Positions 1 to 5,397 of a DNA stretch of 6,511 bases are shown one piece after another. This DNA comes from Haloferacaceae archaeon PL-Br10_E2g29 (GTDB lineage: Archaea; Halobacteriota; Halobacteria; Halobacteriales; Haloferacaceae), in NCBI GenBank assembly GCA_001563965.1, contig LKMS01000086.1, positions 1 to 6,511 on the forward strand, given 5' to 3'. The translations under genes and the position numbers were made by a program. The first letter of the stretch is position 1, and every line of letters begins with the position of its first letter. The notes under the pieces are model-generated. The model ran no database searches, had not been told where the DNA came from, and saw nothing but the letters and a program-made list of their open reading frames with translations.

Positions 1-1218
1 CCGGAACCGGAGCCAGAACCCGAAGATGAGCCGGAGCTAACCGCCGACGACACCGTCGAACGTGTCTACTCGGTCGAGCAGCTACGAACCAACTGTGGAA
101 CCATCTCGCATCCCGATCCGGATCCCGAGAAGTTCTACCTGACCGCGGGTGCGCCGTCGAACCGCGACCCAGAGGGCGTCGGCGAATGGTACGTCCTCGA
201 CACCGACACCCACCTGCCAATCGATCCAGAAACCGACGAGGCAGTCGAAGACGACGACTTCGAGACCCTGGATGTCGCACGCGATCTCGAAGGGTACGAC
301 ACCCACGGCTTTTGGTTCGTCGAGAACGATGGCGAGCGCGAACTCTGGCTGCTCAACCGCGAGACCGATGACGGCGTCGTCATCGACCCCGAAACCGACG
401 AAGTCATCGACGAGATCGAAGACTACGGTCCAGCACCCGACATCATGTGGTCGTCGCCCGACGACGAGTACATGTTCGTCACGCTGCGCGGCCCAGAGCC
501 AGTCTCCGGTGACCCACACGCCGCCGAGGGCGAGACACCCGGTATCTCGGTGCTCGATGTCGAGGATCGCGAGATCGTCACCACACTCCAGCCCGACGCC
601 GACAACGATGACAGCGACTTCCATGGCATCGGTGTCGTTCCGCACGATGACGACGGCTACGAAATCTGGGGCCTCGACCAGGGAACGGACATCATCTACA
701 TCTACGAACCCGTCGAGGGTGAAGACGACGAGTTCGAAGTCGTCGAAGAGATCGACCTCCACGAGCTCGAGGGCACCATCGAAGTCGAGGACAACTACGT
801 CCCACACATGGCTGATTTCAGCTCCGACTACGAGTACGCCGCCATCGCCTGTACTGCAGGTGCGCAGACGATTATTTTCGACACCGAGAGCCACGAACTC
901 GTCGACGCACTCGAAACCGGCCCCGGTTCACACTTTGCGGGCTTCACGCCCGACGACGAGCAGATTCTCGTTGACGTGATTGGCGACGGCGCAATCCAGC
1001 AGGTGCTTGTCGACCTCGACGAAGAGGCGTTCGAACTCGGCGAATCCATCGAGATTCTCGAGACCTCCGCAGTCGCCGACCACGACGACGAAATCGAGTC
1101 GGCCAACCCGATCTGTCACGACCATGCCGGCGACTTCTCGTACCACACCCTCGGACCAGGCGTCGACGACTCGGGACTTGTCGTGCTGAACTGGGCTGCA
1201 CTCGGCGACCTCGCGTAA
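1..1218 (+). CDS. Acidic beta-propeller protein, probable secreted or lipoprotein (5' end missing)
   Basis: The frame is open from base 1 to a TAA at 1216-1218, giving 405 residues with no start in view. The fragment begins with a Pro-Glu repeat (residues 1-12), the kind of linker that in haloarchaeal exported proteins often follows a lipobox or Tat signal; the signal itself would lie upstream. The rest consists of irregular repeats resembling beta-propeller blades of the YncE/cytochrome-d1-like type, for example SPDDEYMFVTLRG (from about residue 152), DFSSDYEYAAIAC and FTPDDEQILVDVIG. Two blades match each other closely: HGFWFV...ELWLLNRETDD (from H102) and HGIGVV...EIWGLDQGTD (from H208). 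His residues recur at 102, 208, 269 and 311, and a His/Cys cluster lies near the C-terminus (C372, H373, H375, H382). Composition is strongly acidic. Function is not recognised; a binding or redox role outside the cell is inference. The first in-frame Met (base 445) is internal to a blade and is not the start. Confidence 0.8.
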   Translation, partial: PEPEPEPEDEPELTADDTVERVYSVEQLRTNCGTISHPDPDPEKFYLTAGAPSNRDPEGVGEWYVLDTDTHLPIDPETDEAVEDDDFETLDVARDLEGYDTHGFWFVENDGERELWLLNRETDDGVVIDPETDEVIDEIEDYGPAPDIMWSSPDDEYMFVTLRGPEPVSGDPHAAEGETPGISVLDVEDREIVTTLQPDADNDDSDFHGIGVVPHDDDGYEIWGLDQGTDIIYIYEPVEGEDDEFEVVEEIDLHELEGTIEVEDNYVPHMADFSSDYEYAAIACTAGAQTIIFDTESHELVDALETGPGSHFAGFTPDDEQILVDVIGDGAIQQVLVDLDEEAFELGESIEILETSAVADHDDEIESANPICHDHAGDFSYHTLGPGVDDSGLVVLNWAALGDLA

Positions 1219-1237
1219 GTCGACCAACCAAACGCAA

Positions 1238-1242
1238 TTTTT
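1238..1242 (+). terminator. Possible T-run terminator after the propeller gene
   Basis: Five consecutive T residues lie 20 bases after the TAA of the propeller gene. Archaeal RNA polymerase commonly terminates at short U-runs. There is no strong hairpin immediately before it. A GACCAAC (1222-1228) and its complement GTTGGTC (1285-1291) flank it at a distance and may be coincidental. Confidence 0.35.
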
Positions 1243-1361
1243 GACGCGATACAAGCCAAGCCGCCAGCGACAGGTGCAGTTGTCGTTGGTCAAGCGTTCA
1301 GCGATGCGAAGCGGTGTGCTGTCGCGTGGTTGGAAAAGAAGCAACACCGCTGTGCGGAGTC

Positions 1362-1373
1362 TAAACGATTAAG
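1362..1373 (+). promoter_or_regulatory. Candidate TATA region for the 40-residue membrane protein
   Basis: TAAACGATTAAG is an A/T-rich patch in otherwise GC-rich sequence. Its 3' half (1367-1373) lies 24-30 bases before the ATG at 1397, the spacing expected for a leaderless haloarchaeal transcript. Assigned from position and composition only. Confidence 0.45.
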
Positions 1374-1396
1374 CAACTCCCGTTCCCAGCAGGGGT

Positions 1397-1519
1397 ATGG
1401 AAGAGTACATCCTCACCGACGAAACGCACCTCTCACCGGCAGTCGTCGTCACAACGATTCTGCTGCTCACGTTTTTTGCCCTCGGTATCGTGTACCAACT
1501 GGTCAGCCTCGTTCTCTAG
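1397..1519 (+). CDS. Small single-helix membrane protein, 40 residues
   Basis: An ATG at 1397 opens a 40-codon frame ending in TAG at 1517-1519. The N-terminal 14 residues are polar and acidic (MEEYILTDETHLSP); residues 15-40 are an almost unbroken hydrophobic helix (AVVVTTILLLTFFALGIVYQ and onward), so the protein is expected to span the membrane once and ends inside or just beyond the helix. A purine-rich AGGGG directly abuts the ATG, too close for a normal Shine-Dalgarno, and a TATA-like patch about 27 bases upstream supports leaderless transcription. It stands alone between the propeller gene and the convergent msrB. Its size and layout resemble accessory single-helix subunits of membrane complexes, such as the small subunit of ba3 oxidases, but no oxidase gene is nearby and I do not recognise a family. 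The hydrophobic run bounded by start and stop makes a chance frame less likely. Confidence 0.6.
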   Translation: MEEYILTDETHLSPAVVVTTILLLTFFALGIVYQLVSLVL

Positions 1520-1560
1520 AGCCGATCGTCACAGGAACGCCAATCGAACCGCTAACCCCC

Positions 1561-1977
1561 TCAGGCGTCGGGGTCGAAGTCGAGCGCAACCGAGTTGATA
1601 CAGTAGCGCTTGCCCGTTGGCTCGGGGCCGTCGTCGAACACGTGGCCGAGATGACCATCGCAGGCGGCACAGACGACCTCGGTTCGGCGCATGCCGTGGC
1701 TCGTGTCGAGGCGGGTTTCGATGGTTTCGGGGTTGGCATCGAAGAAACTCGGCCAGCCGGTTCCCGAGCCGAACTTCGTTTCGGAGTCGAACAGCTGTGC
1801 GCCACAGCCCGCACAGACGTAGGTGCCGTCGGCTTTGTGGTCGACGTACTCGCCGCTGAACTTCGGTTCGGTGCCCGCCTCGCGGAGAATCCGGTACTCC
1901 GCGTCGGTGAGACGTTCGCGCCACTCGGCGTCGGAGTCGGGCAGCGACTGCGCGGAATCGGTGGGTGTGTTGGACAT
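1561..1977 (-). CDS. msrB: Peptide-methionine (R)-S-oxide reductase MsrB
   Basis: Encodes 138 residues, the usual MsrB length. The enzyme reduces methionine-R-sulfoxide in oxidised proteins back to methionine in the cytoplasm. Visible hallmarks: two CxxC zinc motifs (C55/C58 in VCAGCG and C103/C106 in VCAACDGHLGHVF), the GTGWPSF motif at 72-78, SHGM at 93-96, and the catalytic cysteine C126 in RYCINSVALDF. These five are the only cysteines. Where many MsrBs have a resolving Cys (GCGWPSF) this one has T73, so an internal disulfide with a second free cysteine is not available; recycling probably goes through another route, as in other Thr/Ser-type MsrBs (inference). Start chosen at 1977: an AAAA/TTTT box at 2001-2004 is then at -24 to -27. 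An ATG at 1986 in the same frame would add three residues and cannot be excluded. It lies downstream of the CARF-like regulator on the same strand, with a 175-base gap and its own likely promoter. Confidence 0.95.
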   Translation of the reverse strand: MSNTPTDSAQSLPDSDAEWRERLTDAEYRILREAGTEPKFSGEYVDHKADGTYVCAGCGAQLFDSETKFGSGTGWPSFFDANPETIETRLDTSHGMRRTEVVCAACDGHLGHVFDDGPEPTGKRYCINSVALDFDPDA

Positions 1978-2000
1978 AGTCGACATACGGGTGCTGCGGC

Positions 2001-2004
2001 AAAA
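2001..2004 (-). promoter_or_regulatory. Candidate TATA element for msrB
   Basis: On the minus strand this reads TTTT within CCCTTTTGCC, 24-27 bases before the chosen msrB ATG (1977). Its placement favours that start over the ATG at 1986. Short and assigned by position only. Confidence 0.4.
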
Positions 2005-2152
2005 GGGGTTGTGGCGGGTTGCCAGCGTTGGGACGGCTCGCCGCAACAGCAACGAAACCAGCCACGTGGACGACGCAGTCGACGGTGATCACCTACTGAC
2101 CGCAGCGACGACACAGCAACCGCAACCATCCACTACCCGTAACGACAACCCA

Positions 2153-3052
2153 TTACTCCCGAGTTGTATCCGCGTGCGAGCGAACCCAGAGTTCGCCGAT
2201 GCGCGAGAGCGTCGTCCGATAGGAGTTGCCCACTGCCTCCTGTTCGATGTAGCCCTTGCCGCCGGGGCCCAATCGGTCGACGTTGTAGATGACTTTCGAC
2301 CGGAAGCTGTCGGTGTACTCCTCGTTGAGATCGCGTGCAAGCGCCGATGCCAACTCGCTGACCGACTCGAACTCGCCGTGTTCGCCAAGCGTGAACAGAA
2401 TGAGCTCCTCGAACGGTTTGACGCTCGAAAACGAGGCGACCGGGAGTTCGACGATGTGGCTGTCGCCGATTTTTTTCGCGCCGATCGTCACCCCGCGCTC
2501 GTCGAACTCGCTGAGCAACGCGGTGGTGCTTTCGAGCCGTTCGTTCATCCGGTCGCGGTCAAGATCGCCCGAGTCGAGCAGATCCGAAAGCAGGTCGCGC
2601 TCGGCACGCAGTTCCTCGGCCAACTCAGTTTCGAGGTACTTCTCGGGGGCGGTGTAGTAGGTATGAATTCGGTCGCGGTCGTCTTGCCGTTCGACCATCA
2701 CCGAATGCGCCGCCGTCGCGAAGGCGAAACTCACGGGGCGAGGCATCGAACACACGTTGACCCAGACCTCTGCGCCGCCATCGAGTTGGTCGTTAATGAG
2801 TTCGAATGCGCCCTCGAACGCGGTGTCGTAGTCGTAGACGTCTTCGAGGCGAATACGTGAGGTTTCCGCGCCAAGCAGATTCTGAAAATCGGTTTCGAGT
2901 TTGCTGGCGAGATGCCGCGAGTACTCGACGTTGGCCTCGCTGCCGACCGCACCTTCGAGCAGAATCACCCGGTCGACGGTGAACTGGTCGCGGATGAGCG
3001 GCGCGATGAGCCGGTCGTAGTCGAAGCCGACCGGCACGATGTGGGTTTGCAT
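2153..3052 (-). CDS. CARF-like domain plus winged-helix regulator (HFX_2341/DUF6293 family)
   Basis: Encodes 299 residues. The start at 3052 (MQTHIVPVGFDYDRLIAPLI) matches what I recall of the conserved N-terminus of the haloarchaeal HFX_2341-type transcriptional regulators, and an A5/T5 box at 3077-3081 sits 25-29 bases upstream. Residues 1-140 look like a Rossmann-type CARF domain: a first strand HIVPVGFD, then VILLEG (29-34), then a strand and ligand-type loop at VWVNVCSMPRPVSFAFATAA (96-115), placed where CARF proteins have N-[ILV]-x-G-G-T. Residues 137-200 are charged and probably helical. Residues 213-290 form a winged helix: helices near EELILFTL and SVSELASALA, a recognition segment near DSFRSKVIYNVDRL, and a wing at KGYIEQEAVGNSYRTTLS. 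Family knowledge suggests a DNA-binding regulator sensing a nucleotide-like ligand; ligand and targets are unknown. It is divergent from the fluoride operon. A longer in-frame opening to 3238 would overlap the promoter and the riboswitch region and is not favoured. Confidence 0.85.
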   Translation of the reverse strand: MQTHIVPVGFDYDRLIAPLIRDQFTVDRVILLEGAVGSEANVEYSRHLASKLETDFQNLLGAETSRIRLEDVYDYDTAFEGAFELINDQLDGGAEVWVNVCSMPRPVSFAFATAAHSVMVERQDDRDRIHTYYTAPEKYLETELAEELRAERDLLSDLLDSGDLDRDRMNERLESTTALLSEFDERGVTIGAKKIGDSHIVELPVASFSSVKPFEELILFTLGEHGEFESVSELASALARDLNEEYTDSFRSKVIYNVDRLGPGGKGYIEQEAVGNSYRTTLSRIGELWVRSHADTTRE

Positions 3053-3076
3053 ATCCGTACTCGGACGACCGAGGAC

Positions 3077-3081
3077 AAAAA
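3077..3081 (-). promoter_or_regulatory. Candidate TATA element for the CARF-like regulator
   Basis: On the minus strand this is TTTTT in GATGCTTTTTGTCC, at -25 to -29 relative to the ATG at 3052. That is the placement expected for a leaderless haloarchaeal mRNA, and it helps fix the start of the gene. Confidence 0.5.
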
Positions 3082-3212
3082 GCATCAGCCTCTGCCGGCC
3101 GAGAATGTGCTCATCGAACACGACGGCAACCAACCGCAACCGGTAAACAGGTCCGGCAGCGACATGTGTCCAACACGGTGACGACGTGGATGCCGAAACC
3201 GCCCCGTCGCCG

Positions 3213-3261
3213 CGGGCGATGGAGCTCGCCCGATCCAACCGCCGAACGGCTGATGGCTCCT
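3213..3261 (+). ncRNA. Fluoride riboswitch (crcB motif)
   Basis: The fold was worked out by hand. P1 is six perfect pairs, CGGGCG (3213-3218) with CGCCCG (3227-3232), closing the loop AUGGAGCU (3219-3226). A linker AUCCA leads to a P3 hairpin GCC-GAAC-GGC (3241-3250), framed by the family signatures AACCGCC and GGCUGAUGG. The pseudoknot pairs loop GGAGCU (3221-3226) with GGCUCC (3255-3260), five Watson-Crick pairs plus one G-U. Compared with the Thermotoga petrophila aptamer as I recall it, the GGGCGAUG start, the A-U closing pair at the ligand site (here A3253 and U3261, same spacing of 8) and the partners equivalent to A6 and U38 (A3219, U3251) are all kept. The family binds fluoride through Mg ions and controls fluoride-resistance genes. 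The next gene is crcB, whose ATG is 9 bases beyond. A possible upstream TATA is TAAAC at 3144-3148 (weak). Confidence 0.92.
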
Positions 3262-3269
3262 TTCACGCC

Positions 3270-3650
3270 ATGACACAGAGACAGCTCCTCGCCCAACTCG
3301 AACCGATTCTGTTGATCGCCGTCGGCGGCTTCGCCGGCGCAAACCTCCGGTATTTTTTCGACCTTCTCATTCCGGGCTCGCTGCCGGCGACGTTCTTTGT
3401 CAACGTCGCCGGCAGCTTCGCGCTCGGGGTGTTGGTGTACGACGCAATGGGCCAGCCGGCGATTGCCGACAACTCACGGCTCGTGCTGGCCACCGGCTTT
3501 CTCTCCTCGTTTACCACCTACAGCACGTTCGTCGTCGACGCGGTGCTTGTCGAGCCGATGATGACGGTTTCCTACGTGCTGGCAAGCTATCTTGTTGGCT
3601 TTCTTGCCGTGATTGTCGCCCGCCAGGTTGTCCGCGGAGGGAGCCGATAA
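3270..3650 (+). CDS. crcB1: Fluoride channel/exporter subunit CrcB (Fluc), first copy
   Basis: Encodes 126 residues, the normal Fluc length, with four membrane segments at about 12-32, 38-58, 70-93 and 98-120. It lets fluoride leave the cytoplasm. Family motifs: GGFAGANLRY (19-28), TFFVNVAGSFALG (41-53, with the pore-lining Asn N45) and GFLSSFTTYSTF (76-87, the TM3 break with the central sodium site and phenylalanines of the fluoride path). Arginines lie at the N-terminus (R4), the TM2-TM3 loop (R70) and the C-terminus (R118, R122, R126), predicting both ends inside. Start chosen at 3270: it gives the usual N-terminus and follows the riboswitch; the longer in-frame ATG at 3186 would translate through the aptamer and gives a non-family extension. 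The stop overlaps the next start (TAATG), so the two genes are probably translationally coupled. A fluoride riboswitch is likely to control both. Confidence 0.93.
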   Translation: MTQRQLLAQLEPILLIAVGGFAGANLRYFFDLLIPGSLPATFFVNVAGSFALGVLVYDAMGQPAIADNSRLVLATGFLSSFTTYSTFVVDAVLVEPMMTVSYVLASYLVGFLAVIVARQVVRGGSR

Positions 3651-4015
3651 TGCCGTTTACCGAACCCGCCTACCTCGTCGGCACCGGCGGCGCAATCGGC
3701 GCGGTTGCACGGTATGTCGTGGCGACGCTCGTCGTTCGCCTGCGAGGGCCATCGACGTTCCCCGCCGCGACGCTCGTCGTCAACGTGCTCGGGAGCTTCC
3801 TGTTCGGTCTCGTCGTGTTCAGCGGCGCGGGCACCGATGCCGTGCGGTTCGTCGGCGTCGGCCTCTGTGGGGCGTTTACGACCTACTCGTCGTTTAGCGT
3901 CCAAACGATCCGGCTGTTCGAAGACGGCCACCGGGGCTTGGCCGTTGCCAACGCGGTCGGCAACCTCGTTATTTCGGGGCTCGCCGTCGGCCTCGCGTGG
4001 CTGCTTGTTGGCTAG
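3650..4015 (+). CDS. crcB2: Fluoride channel/exporter subunit CrcB (Fluc), second copy
   Basis: Encodes 121 residues; its ATG shares one base with the TAA of crcB1. Four membrane segments at about 7-29, 37-58, 65-87 and 96-120. Family motifs: GGAIGAVARY (13-22), TLVVNVLGSFLFG (41-53, N45) and GLCGAFTTYSSFS (71-83). The sequence differs substantially from the first copy, so this is an old paralogue pair and not a recent duplication. Positive residues lie mainly in the TM1-TM2 loop (R30, R32) and the TM3-TM4 loop (R88, H94, R95), with none at either terminus, predicting both ends outside, the reverse of CrcB1. Known Fluc channels are antiparallel dimers, and organisms with two adjacent copies are thought to build heterodimers; this pair fits that. 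TAG stop at 4013-4015. Confidence 0.93.
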   Translation: MPFTEPAYLVGTGGAIGAVARYVVATLVVRLRGPSTFPAATLVVNVLGSFLFGLVVFSGAGTDAVRFVGVGLCGAFTTYSSFSVQTIRLFEDGHRGLAVANAVGNLVISGLAVGLAWLLVG

Positions 4016-4048
4016 CCGGCGCGCCGCCATCCGCGTTGGCAACGCGAT

Positions 4049-4061
4049 CGGTGTGACACCG
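4049..4061. promoter_or_regulatory. 13-base palindrome, candidate operator upstream of the DUF389 gene
   Basis: CGGTGTGACACCG is a perfect inverted repeat (CGGTGT / ACACCG) around a central G. It lies 33 bases upstream of the likely TATA of the DUF389 gene and 33 bases after the crcB2 stop. It could be a protein-binding site or part of a terminator hairpin for the crcB operon; with a single-base loop the DNA-site reading is preferred. A separate palindrome CGGCGCGCCG at 4017-4026 directly follows the crcB2 stop. Confidence 0.35.
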
Positions 4062-4093
4062 CTAGACGCCGGGGAGCCGCGGCTGTCGAATGG

Positions 4094-4100
4094 CTTATTT
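4094..4100 (+). promoter_or_regulatory. Candidate TATA element for the DUF389 gene
   Basis: CTTATTT is the clearest A/T-rich box between crcB2 and the DUF389 gene. It predicts transcription starting near 4124, leaving a leader of about 20 bases before the ATG at 4147. It overlaps the region that the longer in-frame ATG at 4090 would need as coding sequence, which argues for the shorter protein. Confidence 0.5.
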
Positions 4101-4146
4101 GTACAGCCCGAAAGTACCCGGACAACCAGCTTGCTGGCTTTCACCG

Positions 4147-5397
4147 ATGCGCCTGATTCAAACGCTCGTTCCGGACGGCAAACACGACACCGTCGTCGAC
4201 ATCCTCGAAACCGAGGATATCGACTACGCGATGACGAGCGAAAGCTCGCGGTCGGGTTTTAGTGACATCGTCTACATTCCGACCGACGCCGACGAGGTCG
4301 AAGACATCATCGACAAACTCCGCGACGTCGGGGTCGAGCGCGACGGCTACATGGTCGTCAGCGACGTCGAGACGATCATCTCCGAGCAGTTCGAAGAGAA
4401 ACACAGCGAAAGCGCCGCCAACGGTGAGGATATGCGGATTTCGCGCGACGAACTGCGAACCAAAGCCCAGAACCTCTCACGAAGCACGCCCAACTATCTC
4501 GCGCTCACGCTGATCAGTGCAATCGTCGCGACCGCCGGGCTGATAGAGGACAGCGCCGCCGTGGTCGTCGGGTCGATGGTGATCGCCCCGCTGATCGGCC
4601 CCGCAATGGCCTCCTGTGTTGGCACCGTCATCTACGACGACGACCTGTTTTGGGACGGCATTCGCTCACAAGCGGTCGGAATCGGTTTCGCGGTCGTCTG
4701 TGCGACGCTGTTTGCGCTTTCGGTTCGGTTCACGATCGCACCCGAACTCGAACTCCTGTTGATCCAGCAGATCGCCGAACGCGCCCATCCCGGGCTGTTG
4801 GCGCTCGCAATCGCGCTCGGTGCGGGCGCAGCGGGTGCAATCGCGCTGACCTCGGGCACCGACGAAGCGCTGGTCGGCGTCATGATCGCGGTGGCACTGA
4901 TGCCGCCGGCTGCCTCGGTCGGGCTGGGCATTGCGTACGTCAACGCCCCGCTTGCGTTCGGCGCGGGCGTGTTGGTGTTGGTGAATCTGCTCTCGATCAA
5001 CGTGGCCGGCATCCTCACCATCTGGATCAAAGAGTACAAGCCGAGTCACTGGTACGATTCGAAACGTGCCAGACGGGCGACCGCCGAGCGACTCATTGCC
5101 TTCGGGCTGGCGGTCGTGGTGTTGACTTCGTTTTTGGCGATGAGTTCGTTCGATGCCCGCGACAACAACGCCTTCGAAAACGAGGTCGAACGGATTACCG
5201 AGTCGGCGACGGCCAGCGAGGTCGACCTCGAGTTTCGGTACGAACCCGACCTCGTTTCACAGACGCCAAGACAGGTGACCGTCCACGTCTACGGCGATGA
5301 TGCGCCGGCCGCCGCAACAGTACGCGAGTCGATCCATGAGCAGACCGGTGTCGACATCGAAGTTCGCGTGATTACCGAACAGGCCGATATCGCCTAA
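4147..5397 (+). CDS. DUF389 (TIGR00341-type) membrane protein of unknown function
   Basis: Encodes 416 residues. Three parts are visible. Residues 1-75 form a soluble alpha/beta domain (MRLIQTLVPDG, DIVYIPTDADEVEDIIDKL) resembling the small N-terminal domain of this family. After an acidic linker, residues 115-335 hold about seven membrane segments with the DUF389 signatures GLIEDSAAVVVGSMVIAPLI (131-150) followed by GPAMA, and LMPPAASVGLG (251-261). Residues 336-416 form a soluble acidic C-terminal domain after the last helix, with alternating strands such as VDLEFRYEP and RQVTVHVYGDD. The family is widespread in haloarchaea and cyanobacteria; its substrate is not established. It follows the fluoride operon on the same strand after 131 bases but appears to have its own promoter, so membership of that operon is doubtful. 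The start at 4147 begins with the usual MRLIQ; the ATG at 4090 adds 19 residues lying over the TATA box. Its TAA overlaps the stop of the convergent DUF4013 gene. Confidence 0.88.
   Translation: MRLIQTLVPDGKHDTVVDILETEDIDYAMTSESSRSGFSDIVYIPTDADEVEDIIDKLRDVGVERDGYMVVSDVETIISEQFEEKHSESAANGEDMRISRDELRTKAQNLSRSTPNYLALTLISAIVATAGLIEDSAAVVVGSMVIAPLIGPAMASCVGTVIYDDDLFWDGIRSQAVGIGFAVVCATLFALSVRFTIAPELELLLIQQIAERAHPGLLALAIALGAGAAGAIALTSGTDEALVGVMIAVALMPPAASVGLGIAYVNAPLAFGAGVLVLVNLLSINVAGILTIWIKEYKPSHWYDSKRARRATAERLIAFGLAVVVLTSFLAMSSFDARDNNAFENEVERITESATASEVDLEFRYEPDLVSQTPRQVTVHVYGDDAPAAATVRESIHEQTGVDIEVRVITEQADIA

Noticed and set aside
82..979. Long open frames on the minus strand (82-894) and in another plus frame (149-979) over the propeller gene
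   Set aside because: They overlap a continuous, acidic, repeat-containing frame. The alternatives are Val/Asp- or Ser/Thr/Arg-rich translations typical of shadow frames in GC-rich haloarchaeal DNA.
1219..1396. A tRNA or other structured RNA in the gap after the propeller gene
   Set aside because: I found no cloverleaf or TTCGAATC-type T-arm; the short inverted repeats there (GACCAAC/GTTGGTC, CGACA/TGTCG) do not make a convincing fold.
1397..1519. Identification of the 40-residue protein as a ba3 oxidase small subunit
   Set aside because: Only size and single-helix layout agree; no oxidase subunit genes lie next to it, so the similarity is too weak for a name.
1823..2860. 345-codon open frame on the plus strand antisense to msrB and the regulator
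   Set aside because: The opposite strand carries two proteins with clear family motifs. This frame has no recognisable domain and crosses both genes and the gap between them.
2153..3052. A CRISPR array or cas genes accompanying the CARF-like protein
   Set aside because: No direct repeats with regular spacing and no Cas-like proteins are visible anywhere in the window.
3053..3238. N-terminal extension of the CARF-like regulator to 3238
   Set aside because: The family N-terminus is MQTHIVPVGFDYDR at 3052, and the extension overlaps the promoter box and part of the riboswitch region.
3186..3269. N-terminal extension of crcB1 from the ATG at 3186
   Set aside because: It would translate the riboswitch aptamer and adds 28 residues not seen in the Fluc family; the ATG at 3270 gives the normal length.
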